The notes below the pieces were generated by a model. That model made no database searches. It saw nothing but the letters and a program-made list of their open reading frames with translations, and was not told the DNA's origin. Shown here in pieces: positions 37,136-50,400 of a stretch of DNA of 64,000 nucleotides. Made by a program: the position numbers and the translations under genes. Each line of letters starts with the position of its first letter. The stretch's first letter is position 1. This DNA is from Membranipora membranacea (lineage: Eukaryota > Bryozoa > Gymnolaemata > Cheilostomatida > Membraniporidae), in assembly GCA_914767715.1 (NCBI GenBank), contig OU612066.1, positions 8,439,001-8,503,000 of the forward strand, written 5' to 3'.

Positions 37136-39415
37136 GGTATAAGTTATCCACTGCTAGTCATCAAATCTACAACATAGCGACCAGGGTTATAAGCTAAGTA
37201 GTCTAGAATGCTGCCGGAACAAAAAGTGTAGCCAATAGTGTATCTAGAGAGTCTGAGGAGAGAGTCTGTTCAGGATGCTCATGTATTCTGTGGAGATGGT
37301 TTCAACAGGACATCAAACTCTTTGACACTATTGAATCAATGTACTCTTTTTTAGTGTATATTACACTGCACAGACGATTCTATAGTCTCCCTACTGCTTA
37401 GGTTCATTTCCAATCAAAATGTCACGTATTCACTTCGATGTACATCGTATATTTATAAACCAGATAAAGCTATCCTTGAAAGTAATGTATGATACGCAGG
37501 CCTAAATTTGTCCGAGCTGAGAAATATCTGATGTTATATTATTATTCAGTAATTAATAGAATATCCGACGCTCCATCCAGCAACAATTTCTTTCAAAATG
37601 TGCATGCAATCAGTCTGGGCCGATACATAATAAGCCAAATAAACTTATTGGTAATTTGGGATTTAAGTGTTGGTTCAGATATTGGAGTATCGCTTACGTC
37701 TTGAGAATATCACTATTAGTAGTATAACGATAAGATATCCGCAATATGAATTCTGTTTTACCTGTCGTGAGCTAAATTGAGAGCATCTCAGATGTATCCC
37801 TAGTACAGAGCTGTAGTTTCAGTTTGTGTATCTAACTCGCTGTTCATTACTGTAAGATCAAAATATCCAGTTCACCAGACCATGTGTTCCCACGTATTGT
37901 TTGATCAATTATAAGATTGGTGTGTCAATAATCTGAACAGATAACAGAACTGATCGTAAATAACATTAAGAAAAAGCTAATTTTACTCATCAGAGTAGTT
38001 AGAAATAGAATAAAAAACAGTACTATACCAAACCAGAAACAGTTTTAGCCCGTATACACAATTTCACTAATTCGGCATGGCATGACATAACATATCAAGG
38101 AACAAAAAAAGAATTCGATGCCGCTACACCTGATTGAAATAGCTAGAAGGTCAACACAATTTAAACAGCACTAATGGGATTGAATCAAAATACTAAGTCA
38201 ACACAGACGGCATCAATTTCACCAAAATTGTCTTCGCTATTCAGGCATATCATCAACAACTGATCAACATTGATACACACAATGTAACAAAGCGGACAGA
38301 CAAACACAGACAACGTATACAGCAACCAGCAGTGGAATGTCAATTTAATTAGAGAGGGTGCTTACCTTCAATCGACCAAACAAGTGTGTACTTTCCCAGG
38401 CTAATAAAACCCAATATTCTGCCTCAAACTGCTGACGGAAAGAAAAACAAGGATACAGAGAAAAGATCTGTGAATCGGCAGCTTAAAGTCAATTAATATT
38501 GTTACTCATGCCAATGAACTCAGCAAATCAGGCAGCACATACCGTGAATCAAACTTTCTCATGCAAATTTAATGCTATAGCATATATAAATGTAGCAACA
38601 AAGGATTGCTGCCCCATAAAGCTTTTCTATGTTAATCCGACATTAAAACTTACAACAATATTTGTATAAATATCTACAGCATGGCAGCACCACACACTGA
38701 TACAATGATATAAGATATAATAAACAATACCATAATAATCCAGTAAAAGAGATTTGTTGTCCCCTGTTGGCATCAGTACAGGTTTTGCTTATGGTCGAGT
38801 AAACTTGCCTCTATTAAAACCAGCAATCAAAAGGCGCCCTTACAAAGTAATTGAAAGGGAAACTATTTACTTCGATACATTAGCTATGCGGTGACTAAAA
38901 TCAACATTTTAAGCAATTTTTCAAAATGAAAACTTTTGTTTAAAAATCAAAAGTGGCTTAATTAGGCATGAATAATGATCAGCCTAAAGCGTTATATGTA
39001 ACCGACAGGCCTAGCCTAAATATATATGATAATGAACATGAAAAGACAATTAGAGTATTAAATATATATCAAAGGCCCCTTTTTTTCAAGAAAGGCTACA
39101 ATCAGATACTGGGGGACAATGTAATAGTACTCTGCACTGTAACGGTCCGAATCAACTCCTCAACCTGAGTCCTGAACAGTCTGATAGCCTCAGGTTAGAG
39201 GGCTCTAGCCAGGCCGGGACAAGCCTGTTGATGTTCTGTTGGTTAACCAAACACATAAGCTTCAACTGTTTGAAGAATTGCTCCCTACATGTTCATCATC
39301 CCCCCATAATTGGTAAAATTGGTAAATTGGTGCATACCATACACCTTATGATTATTACTGATTGCCCTCTCCTCTTTTCCTCTACTTCTCCCCTGGCACC
39401 AAGTTATCAGTAGAG

Positions 39416-39885
39416 GGGAGCAACCACACTGATTTCGAGATTACGCTATTAGTATGTGTATCTCTGATCGATAGAGCTTCTGTCGCAAATATTGAGCACC
39501 TACATTTGGCTGAAAGAGAGGACAACTTTAATTTTATCAAACAGACATGATCGAAACAGAATTACCTAGCTCTGCATTATTAGTTCTCTTTTCTGAGCTT
39601 AGGCTAGCAATACACAGTTTCGATGTCACCTTTCTTGTCAAAAACACGTGCTAAATGCTCTTCTAAAACTGTTAAAAGGTGATATCAGATTTTCTAAATA
39701 TAAATTAGAATATTTTAACAAAGAATGAGAAAATGATAAGTGTATATCCAAAAGTTTGGGTAATCATCCATACGTCTCCTAAATACTGAATTTCAGCTGC
39801 ACTCAAGCTAAGTGAATTAATTCACTCTCTATCGATCAGAGATATACATGCAATAGTATATCATGTCATCAGTGTGGGGAGCAAC
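39416..39885. mobile_element. Non-autonomous TIR element with 9-base target duplication
   Basis: A 452-base unit (39425-39876) begins and ends with inverted repeats of about 52 bases starting CACACTGAT; the inner 20 bases or so of the arms are almost identical. It is bracketed by perfect direct repeats GGGAGCAAC at 39416-39424 and 39877-39885. Nine-base duplications with long TIRs are typical of Mutator-like (MULE) elements. There is no transposase frame, so it would be non-autonomous. The superfamily is inferred from duplication length only. Confidence 0.7.
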
Positions 39886-42800
39886 TCCAAATTAAATTGA
39901 AACCGGTGAAGTAACTGAATGGTTTTGGTGTTGGGCAGGCAATGATATTTATGATTTGTGAGGAAAAACTACAATAATTTTTCTGACACAGCATCATGCA
40001 AAGGTGGCAACCGCAAATAGTTCACCAAAAATACTAAACATAAAGAGAACACTTTTATTTCTCTACAAGTTTGTTTTCTAGAGATTCTGTAATCCTTACA
40101 TGAGACGAAAAACAAGAATAATACTATTATAGGTATCCTTCTGGTTCTGGGCAACTCAACAGAAAATGATGATTGGATGAAAATTATGGCAAATATCATG
40201 TTTAACGAAAGTTTGTATAAATTTATCAATAAAAAATTGAAATGACATACAAAAAAGATATCAGTATACAGTGTCAGAATCAGTATGAGCTAGCCTGTCT
40301 TGATAAGCTACGATGCAAGCCTGTGTAAGCTTACTGTAAAATTTAGGAACACATGTATTCGTTTTCGTGACCAGAAATGTCAAAATGAAAGTGGATTTTA
40401 CAAACAATTTAGGTCGGTATAGCATTGAAAAGTATTGTTAAAAGATCATTCAAGGTTTGCAGTTATAAGTTTCTCATATGGCACAAGATTATAAGCATCA
40501 TCAGCTGATATCGAGCACACAAAATCCTCTGAACATTGTCTTTTGTCGATTTATGCCACAAGAAGATTTCACTTCATAATTGTAAAATTGATTTGGTCAA
40601 GTTATTGAGAGTTGTTTTTTTCATGTTCAGAGGAGACAACACCCAGAAGAAGCAACAGCTTCTACCCATTATGACAAAACTAATAAAACATTTTAATAAT
40701 CACAAATCTCAGTTGTACAGAGTTTTATACTTCTATAACGCAATCATGGAGTATATCACTAGGGTACTTCCTGGTAACATCGGCACTTTGCGAATTGCAG
40801 ACGTACACTATATATGTAAGTATAATATCAATAAACCACCCAGAACAGGGTTGAGCTAAGTCAGAAAGTCGGCATCATTATCAGCGCGTTTGCAATGAAT
40901 AGCAGACCGGCTGATAATGTATTGTTTGCCCAAAAGTGTTTGTAAAATTGTAGATTTTTACCAATAAACTTAAATATTGCCCATCGTTATCAGCAATACT
41001 AATATAAGCAACATTTTTCATTAAAATTTTTAATCATACAGGCCTACTACTTTATAGATACGGTAAGCTCTGTCCCACATGATGTTCTTATGCTGTAGTC
41101 CTCCGAATGATTTTTCCTCCATGTCAACAGGGTAAACTGGCTCCAGCACTCTGGCTCCTATAACTGTAGCCAAGTGACTATAGCATACTGTAGAAGCTTT
41201 CGTAATACCCTGGCAAACTTATTTCATCTCAGCTAGTCAGCAGCATAGACTTAATAATTATTAAATCTATGGTCAGCAGTTAGATCAACTATGAACCAAT
41301 TTGCCTCTGTATATAGAGTTGCTCCCCCAGACCAGCCAACAGGTGGATGGGAGCGACTATAGTGTAAGAATCCACAACAAAGTAGTGCCTAGTATGTTAT
41401 TATCAAATTATACGCTTGCAAATTATCTAAAAAAAATACCTAAACTGCGATTCTCGTTTATGGCTTCCAAAAAATCTATCATGCTGCTGCAAAAGTAATT
41501 AAAAACCCAACTTAGCACTCACAAATTTCTAATATGAACTCTCGCTGAACTTCTGCCTCTAAATATGGACCAAAATTAATGGGGTTTACAGGTCAACCTG
41601 AACCTAACACAACAGGATTACGGTCATTTTTTTACCACTTAGTATTCAAAACATCAAAACATAAAAGATCAAGTGAACGTCATCTGGCTCTATCGATTCA
41701 GTTATGTGTAGAAAACCATAGAGTCAAGATGTGAAAACCAATATTAACTAGGAATACACCAGAGGTATGTCAATTTTAACTTTTAATTCTGATTTAAACT
41801 GTAATTTTTCAATGGTATACATAATTTGAAGCTTATTGTTTTATAACTACATTGTAAATGAATATTCTTGGAAAAACCATTTTAATTTCGTATTTGATAA
41901 TTTGATCATAATTTGATTAGTGTTACTCATGTTTTTTAAACAATTACAGGTTTCACGGACTTTAAATGGAATATCAAATATTATGGATAACAGACAAAAT
42001 AAAGAAATCGTAGTTCAGTGAACTTTGTCTAGATAATTCTAGTTATAAGAGTTCTACACCTAACCCAAACGGCTAAAGTTCATAGATAACTTTATATATA
42101 GACTTAATATACTAATAATTATACTAACAACAAAGTTTATAGGAGCGACCTGTAATGCAGCCAAATTCTGAAGCTTGATCAATCTGCCGTATAATATGAT
42201 CTGAATTTTGATATGAGTAAGTCGTTGGCTCTTTTTAGATGCCTAATCAACAATTTTAAATCTCTATGGGTCCTCCAACTTCCATTTATCAAAAATTAAT
42301 TTGTATAGGTTGTCACATTACTTGCCAGTATGAAAATTTACCAAATTATCACGTTTTCGAAGTAGTTGTAAATGTAAAGAGTAGTTAATACTTACTTATC
42401 ATACTTATGCTGCCACTACAGGTGGGCGACTTTCAAAAGATATATGATCCAAGATGAAACCACTTGTGCTGCAGGTGTAATGGCCATGGCAACTGTTATA
42501 TTATCATATGATTCAGTCCTGTAAAGCGCTCCAATAGTTATTGGAAGTCTGTACTTGCTAGTTGTTTAGTACCTTTATCTGGATCTAGGCTGCTAAAAAG
42601 TAGAAACCGCATGGGATACAAAAAAGAAAAGGTTGTAATTTAAAATACCCAAAAATGCTCTCATTTGTTCCTGATAATAGGCAACTTCTTGCTTATCGCC
42701 AACTTTAAAAAAAAACTCCATGATAATAACAGCAAAATATCATTGATACTCCTTGATGTTAATGGATACAATATATTTAACTGCAACAAATCATGGCATA

Positions 42801-43242
42801 CCTGCTTTTCAATTGGCTATATAATTTCTGCTATGGAACTGGAAGAGCATACCTGAGCATAAAGACTGCCATTTCCCGCCAACAGTATTTACAAATGTGT
42901 ACATTGGCTCTTCTATTACTCATACTCGGAAAGAGGCATACAAATATTTAGCAAACAGATCCAATTGGCTTAACAGTTTTGACCCTGGCCAATTAAAATA
43001 TAATCCATCAAAATAACAAGGTGAAGGTTATAAAGGAATCTGGTGAAGTATCTGAACTTTGGAGCTGGCTCTCACTGATACATAATTTCAGGTAAGATAG
43101 TCAATGAATAATGCACTGTCTGATTGTCTAAAATTTTATGTTGTTAGAACTGACCTAGGCAGAGGGTGGATACCCTATCAATGAGTTCAATTTTTGATTT
43201 CTCAGCATCTTGAAAAGTATGCCTGTGGTGTAGCTGTAGGTA

Positions 43243-43342
43243 GTACCCAACCACAGGTCTACTCCAAAACCTGGGATTTTGGCAATGTATGACTGACCCC
43301 CTTGCCAAAATCCCAGGTTTTGGAGTAGACCTTGTACCCAAC
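43243..43342. mobile_element. Very short hairpin element with 9-base direct repeats
   Basis: Perfect 30-base inverted repeats (43256-43285 and 43302-43331) surround a 16-base loop. Direct repeats GTACCCAAC at 43243-43251 and 43334-43342 flank them like a target-site duplication. An 18-base palindrome follows at 43353-43370. This could be a minimal MITE. Confidence 0.65.
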
Positions 43343-43718
43343 AGAGTGCCATCAAGGAGTTAACTCCTTGGTGCCATAGCTCAAAAGTCACTTGTATCAA
43401 CTATGATTACTAAATTCATGTAGAGATTGGCCAATGAGCTGTGCTTGCAAGGAAGAGTATATGATCTGTTTTGCACCCCTGGTTCATGGCATGACACATG
43501 CAAACTGAATAATGTTGGAATTGATATACATAATTATGATTTTTGAACATGACCTCTTGCAGTAATGCTTCTCATAATGCTCAAACAATTAACATTAACC
43601 TTAGGTCTGTTGGTATCATGATTTAGTTGTTCCGAGTCCCTCCGACCTTGTGGATCGACAGAGTGTTAGGTTAGTTTCAGCGGATTTATGGTTGGTGTTA
43701 ACGTGGCAATAATGGGCT

Positions 43719-44385
43719 TTAATAAATGTATGCTATGCAATACATAAGGCCACGTGACTTTGATATAGCCTGTGATTCTTGTCAGTGGGTGGGGGTGGGA
43801 GATGAGTGAAAGAGATAGGGGGAACCATCAATGTAATCTCATGATCCTTTTTCGATGTGTTTTTTTTCAATTTTGCGTGGGTATCTATATATATATATCT
43901 ATGGTGTTGTTGGCTTTTCTATGGCCATCTATATATATTAGTTTTCTTCTGGCAAGTTGAAGAAGTAGACCTAGGATTTAAAGCCCCTAAGGGTTTTAAA
44001 TCCTTGAGTAGACTAGTGGAGGAAAGTAAGTGGCCTTCTACTTGCAGCTCAAATCAACACAAGGACATCAGCATACACAAGAATTTACTGCTATACCTTT
44101 TATTCCCTAAGCCACACCAGCTCATAGATAATTAATAATTAAGCCTTGCCAGAAGAAAACTAACATAGATAGATGGCCATAGAAAAGCAAACAACAACAT
44201 AGATATATATATAGATACCCACACAAAATTGAACAAAAACACATCGAAAAGGTATCATGAGATTACATCGATGGTTCCCCCCTATACTCATTCTTCTCTT
44301 CTCTTCTCGCCCACCCCCACCCACTGGCAAAAATCACAGGCTATATCAAAGTCACGTAGCCTTATGATGCAATATGTGTATTTAA
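43719..44385. mobile_element. Foldback MITE with arms of about 220 bases
   Basis: The left arm (about 43741-43956) and right arm (about 44145-44366) are reverse complements with scattered differences and small length changes, including long TATATA tracts, around a centre of about 190 bases with no coding capacity. Similarity weakens outward to TTAA on both sides (43719-43722 and 44382-44385), which would fit a TTAA-targeting (piggyBac-type) insertion. The exact ends are uncertain. Confidence 0.7.
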
Positions 44386-44503
44386 CAGTTTACCATGCAC
44401 TACAAAGCTGTTGACAGTGTTGTTATATAAGGATGCAAACAGTCTAGTAGACTCATCTATCTAATTAGGAAAAAGGTGCCGATAGCCTCTCTTACTGAAT
44501 GAT

Positions 44504-45895
44504 ATGGCGAGTTCAGCAGAAACAAAGACAGATGACTCCTTTTCTATGAAAATGACATGTTTTGGGATAAGAAAGAAGTTTGCTAATGTCACCCAGGTTT
44601 CTACTCAAGAGCTTGCAGAATGGATGGCTGATGGTAAAGCTGTAACTCTATTGGTAAGCTGTTTTGTATCAGGGAATAATATTACAGTATTTACCTAGCT
44701 CATCAGTTTGCTATATTGCCACTGCCGAAAGCTATGCCGTTAAGAGCCATGCTATTTCTGTTATGTGATGCTTGTTGCACAAATTCTCATTTTTGTGTGT
44801 TTACATGCTAGTAGGCCTAAGCAGCAAGGAGTAACAGGGGTCGCATCAGCTAATACTGACTGCAGTTGTGAGGCAGCTTGCGGAGATGTTGTTGAGTAAT
44901 GACTGATCTGAAAAAGGTTATTTTACCATGTACTGTGTACCCTTGATGTTCCACCTAGCCTGTTTTGACAAGCCTTATTCGGAGAGCTCACTCGCAAGAG
45001 TTGAAAAGCTTTGGTCCCCCCACTGCCGAACAAAGCTTGTCAAGACAGGCTATGCTCCACCTAACCTACTCTTTATTGCATTTAAATGTGTGGAAATAAG
45101 TAAGAGATATAAATTTTATCTCATTTTTTAAAAGGATGCTCGACCTGAGAAGGAGTTCATAATAAGTAGAATATCTGGTGCAGAACGAGTGGATCCAGAT
45201 AATCTGAGAGAGGGGGTAACTAGGGCAGAAGAGATTCTATCTCACACCCCTGTGGATCAGATTGCTGTATTATACTGCTCAGTGGGCTACAGGTCATGCC
45301 TGGTAGCTGATAAACTAATGCAAAAATGGAGTGAGCAAGAAAGTGAGAACTTATAACCTGAGTATTTTTCATATGGAAAGTCAGATCATCTTCATTCATC
45401 TCATACCCAATTTCGGATATTATATGTAAAATGATTAAGATTATTTCTGAAAATTACTGATCAAGTTAAGCTTGCCTATGTGTGAGCTCTGATTAGTTGG
45501 ATAGAGTGATCTAAATCAGCCCAACCAAACAGAGCAATCAAATTGTATTATAATTTGTTGTCTCTGATTCTTATCACCGTGTCGTTGTTGGAGTTATCTG
45601 GCTGTGCACATTGGGCAGGCAACTACTAAAGTATGTTAATTGCGATGAGCAGTATCTTGGTTAATGTGCATCACATTGAGCATAAAAAGATAACACAACT
45701 TTTGAATTTTCAGGTGTTAGCGGGAAGAGACCAGATGTAGCTCGTCCTCTGTGTAATCTAGAAGGCTCAATATTTAAATGGGCTAATGAGAACCGCCCTG
45801 TTACTGACTCTGAGGGTGCTCCTACTCACCTAGTCCACCATTATAACTCGTTCTGGGGAAAATTACTAGAAGCTTCTCGTAGATTTGTGGATTGA
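44504..45895 (+). CDS. Single-domain rhodanese-like protein
   Basis: Three exons: 44504-44653, 45135-45342, 45714-45895. They sum to 540 bases, 179 residues plus stop, with phases 0 then 1. The rhodanese fold is shown by an N-terminal strand and helix (QVSTQELAEWM), the LLDARPEKEF motif where the Asp and Arg are conserved, an HIxGA-like turn (SRISGAERV) and the active-site loop C98-S-V-G-Y-R-S with its catalytic cysteine. Such domains transfer sulfane sulfur or handle persulfides, and some act on phosphate. The CSxGYRS loop is the six-residue type seen in many sulfurtransferases. There is no clear targeting signal at the start, so location is unknown. The C-terminal 60 residues (FKWANENRPV... 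and HHYNSFWGKLL) form the usual final helices plus a short extension. The first intron holds an inverted repeat. Confidence 0.88.
44956..45052. repeat. TA-flanked inverted repeat in rhodanese intron 1
   Basis: Arms 44956-44982 and 45026-45052 are about 27 bases with three differences, starting TAGCCTG and ending CAGGCTA. The TA at both ends suggests a mariner-type miniature element. A similar GCCTG...CAGGC hairpin sits at 52092-52127 and a one-arm relative near 40290. Confidence 0.6.
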
Positions 45896-47429
45896 TACAA
45901 CCTTTTTTTCTATTTTCAATGTTCTATCCCCTTAAAGTTCTATAGTCTTTGTCTTCCACTGAGATTTTTATTTAGAAAATTGGCAAACACTATTCATTCC
46001 GTCAATTTGCAATAGCGTCACAACCACTCTTACCTGCTTCCTTCTTTTTTAACTATGACTGTTAGGAATATATACTCGTAAGTCTCTCAGCTCCCTCCCT
46101 GAAATGGCATGTAATTCTATGACATCATTTGAATTACAAATACTGATAGAGCTGCTCATCATATCAGTTTATTACATTGCTGACTTTGGTCACATGACTA
46201 TGATGACTCAGAAGTCTCGAGTACACTGGTAACTCAAACCTTGTGCTATTGGAATATTTATGAATTGATTATGCTTTTCCACCACTTGCATGCGTAATTA
46301 TAGGTAAATGTACCAATTTAGACTACTTTAGCAAAGTGCTTCAGTAACCCAAGTGGAATGCCACAATGAGTAATAAACTAACCTATTTTCTCAATTCACT
46401 CAATGTTTTAAATTTGAATTCGTTTAATGGTTTTCACTTCAAAGAAGAGGCACCCAAAGATTCTTACACTAAATACCTGCCCTGTATACCTGAACATGTC
46501 TAGGGAGGTTGTAAATTTTTCACTGAGTGTAAATGTTTGCATTTATTAGCCGTTGTTTCAACTGGCTGATGATGATGGTTTACTCTGCTGACATAACAAG
46601 CCTTCATTGTATCATTTAAAAATATCGCTAGCCAACATAAAATCACATCTGCTTACATCAGGCCAAATAGCTCAAGGTTTTGTCATTAAAAAGATTGAGA
46701 GGCTGCTATAACCGCCCGTACTTTTATTGTGTTAGCTTAGGAATCCTGGGTATAGAAAAACATACTGGCTGATAGCCAGTCAATTAGGCAATAAATTGCT
46801 AATTAGGCAACAGAGTTTAAGCTATAGGTCAGGCTTGCGCTTCATACGCCACATAAGCCATCAGGCGCTTTACATTTCTCTCTGGAGTTTGAATATATCG
46901 GCTTTAAATTCTTCTCGATTCAGACAAGAGATTGGTTCTACGACACCGTGACATATAAACACGCTTTACTGGTAGAGGCACCACTATATTTGGACTTGGT
47001 GATTAATAGCCATATAATAGAACGCACTGGTTTTGTGTGGCCACTAATTTCTGAGAAGGGTGTTTGTGTTCTGATCGTAATCTGAAGAGATATTTATCAC
47101 TCTCTGGGTACAGTGTTTCCTGTTGATCTGCTCGGTCTCGGAGGATTTACTTGTTTTGATGCGAGCCAGACTGCATAACAGCTCGATTCTCCTGGTAAGT
47201 TAGCATTCCATAACGTGATTAAGTCAGCGTGTTTCTTACATTATAAGGGTCCCAAAGGAGACAGCTGAATTCAAAGAGACATTTTTTGGCTCGCATTGAG
47301 TTTTGGAGTTTCGAACATCAGTTTGGGTTGTTGGCTGTTGAACTAAAATCCACACAGACAAAGTGCAGGGTTCTTTGCATACTTGACTGTACATTTTCAC
47401 TTAGCTCAGAGAAATGGATAAGTCTATCG
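45896..47429. other. Intergenic region
   Basis: 3' flank of the rhodanese gene and 5' flank of the next plus-strand gene. I see no exon, RNA gene or strong repeat here. Confidence 0.45.
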
Positions 47430-50400
47430 ATGAAGCACTCATTGCTGAGTCTTCTCATGGCAATCATGGCAGTAAATCCTGCGGGAAGAAATATTGGAAA
47501 TATGACTCACTCAGATGGATTATTAGCCTCGGCAGCAGCTATTCATAATGAATGTTTGTAAAATTATAACACACAACTGTGAAGAACAGGCTGCCGCAGA
47601 TTCTACTTAGGACTATTGATTATTCCTTGTGTTTTGCAAAAAGTCTATAATGTAAATGCACTGTCTCGGTTTCTAATATTTCACTCCTATTTATCAAGCT
47701 TAGTGAATAGGGTGTTATTATGGCACTATTAGACAGTGGTTTCTCTCGCCTCTAATCTGTACTGCTTATATTGATGATTGTCAATTTACTGCTTTGCAGA
47801 TTTTTTAGTACCTCGCTCTAACAGCTACTCTGGATTATTGAGGACTGACACCTCTGCAGTGACACAGAACAGTTGCATTTGCAAGGTACGTAAACAGTTT
47901 GGTCAAATATCAAGGCAGCAGATAAATGACACCTACGTCATGTTTGTGGATAAGAGTGAACAAGGTTATTCGGGACGATTAGTTATCTGACAGATCCATT
48001 GGTATGATGGAACGGAGGGCGTACCAGATAGAGGCCAAGAAGTTATACACATATTCTGTATATGACTTCTTGGTCTCCATAAGGCGGGTAAAAGACACCA
48101 GAGGGCTTTCAACAAAGTGTGGTAATAAGATGGTGTCTTCTGGGATGGTGTCTTACATACACGTTTGTATTCACATATGTCATTAATCATACAGGACCAG
48201 GAATTAAAGTACATCTCCGATATTATTCATATTGCCTGTGGCTGACATCATTGCTGACATGTCCAGCTTGTTCTTTTTTATGAAGATTCCCAAAGTCATC
48301 AATATTGTTGGGACATAAAGTCAAACAGGTGTACATCTGTTAAAATTAATTTGCAATCCTGATACTAAATGAGCAAATGTTTCGTACTAATATGTATTGA
48401 TGCTTTGCTAATAAATTAATATGGTGTCAGACCATTGTTGAATCTCTCTCAACTTGCAAGATAGGATACTTCATAATACAGCAGCGGAGTAGAAGAGAGG
48501 GATAATTATGTGGGTGGTGTGGCAGTGCACTCGCTGCCAGCTGTTAATGGGTTTTTAAGATTATGATATAACAATAAAGTCAGTATTTAAGTATGTTTAC
48601 ATCTCACTGGGAAATAATTCATCAATATCAACCGTATATTAGCTCTGCCGCTGTTGCCAACTATCCAGGTACTGAAGTAAACCTACCGAGTTCTTATTCA
48701 GTTATGCAGGCCCTGATTCTTATATCATTAATCTACAGAGGAAAGTATTGAATAATTGTAGATATTCTCTTTACAAAGGCAGTGAATCTTATTTTATCAC
48801 TGCACTCGATTTCAAACAGAGGCACTGTCAGGTTATGGTTCAGGGATAGATAAAGTAAAATGGAATGCAATTTATGTTTTGACCCAGCTACTGGCTAGTC
48901 CGGTCCTTGGTATCACCAAATTGGTTAATTTTGTACTTGCTGGCTTGCAAGTTGCCTGTATTTGCGGGTGTAAATGGATCGTATTTTGTAACATGGCATT
49001 CTTATGGCCACCCATAAGGAGATGGAGAGGATGTTTTTTCCACTCATCGGGTACATTAGGCACTAAAGTAATTTATCACCAAGTAATTAAATTCGCATAT
49101 CTCTCACCTATTTAAGGAAGGGCCGTGCAGTTTTGTGGTAGCTTTCTAATCATAATCCATCAAAACCTTACAACATTGTATCTTCTAAGTCAATGCCCTA
49201 CTGGTTAGTGTGCATATTTTTGCACCATTGAAAAATTTAACGACCCTGCACTAACACTTACTTCCACTCTTATAATGAGTTAGTTGTTTTGGATCTTCTC
49301 CATCATGAGCCGACTACGTGTGTAATTTACTTACACTATTAACGGATAAATTCAAATTTTTGCCGCCATTGATGTGGAATAAACATACCGCAGTATTGGG
49401 GTGGCAAATACTGTGGTATGTTTATTCCACATCAATAATGGCAAAAATTTTCAATACGCCTATTTTTTTATCATGATCTCAGCAAAAACAGATAGTTTTC
49501 CATTGTTGTTGAGTTAACTCTATACCAAACACACATTGGGCACTGGGCCTGGGAAATGATTTGGCTCTGCTCCAGTTTTACATTGTTACACGAGTTAGTT
49601 GGGAGATTTACCCCTTTCTCCTTCTATTGTTGCGACCAAGTATTGCATTCTGTACAAGATAAAAATCCACAAGTTTATGACAAATACAAATGAAAAAAAG
49701 TTCTCAGTGTCGTCGCTTCATGTCAAGCTTTCTATTCCATATGTTATGATTAATTAGTTATGGCAGCTTGCTTTCCCTCACAACTCGCTTCATTTGCTAC
49801 AAAGACCTCAAGAGATCAATAAATAATTGAAGTTGATGTTTATTTTGAGGATATGCTGATTTTATCTGTATCCTCGAGTGGATGTATTACTCATCCCATC
49901 TACTCATTGATCAGCTCATCTCACACTATGAATCTCTATCTCATGTCTAGACTGAGTTCTCTGCAGTGCTTCTCGTATTGTGAGACGGGTGATAAATCTC
50001 TCACCCTATGAATCTCTCTCTCGTGTCTAGACTGAGTACTTCACAACGCTTTTCTCATTGTGAGACGGGTGATAAATCTGCTTTGATCGATTTGGTTCTC
50101 AGAATATTATTGTCTAGTGCACCAGGTCCCAGAGCATGAGTCATCCGTCAGCATTCACTGTCCCACCTGGGCTGACTCTCCAGGTCTTGGCTATAGATGA
50201 ATATTTCACAGAGAACTATTGGATAAAGAAAAATAAAGTGATTCAAAACATACTCATGTGCTTTATGGCACTTATAACCAAGCTTCTCTGCATTGAAATT
50301 GTTCAGCCTAATGCGGTATTGAGTTGTTTACTTAAAAAAACAAAGCAATGAATCTGTGCCATTTACCCTCATATTCCTCTACAAGACTGTCATAAGTCCC

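Larger units (their letters stand above)
37136..44503. other. Gene-poor region with inverted-repeat elements; possible 5' UTR donors
   Basis: No coding exon was supported on either strand. On the minus strand, donor-like sites at 37762/37761 and 38366/38365 could end untranslated first exons of the coiled-coil gene, joining an acceptor a short way upstream of its ATG; this is speculative. Three inverted-repeat elements lie at 39.4, 43.2 and 43.7-44.4 kb. The 107-codon plus-strand frame at 40536-40859 has no recognisable domain. Confidence 0.45.

Noticed and set aside
40536-40859. 107-codon plus-strand frame in the gene-poor region
   Set aside because: AT-rich codon mix with no domain and no promoter or splice evidence.
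47286-47429. Upstream in-frame extension of the proposed signal-peptide exon
   Set aside because: Starting 48 codons earlier would bury the hydrophobic segment; the internal ATG gives a better secretion signal.
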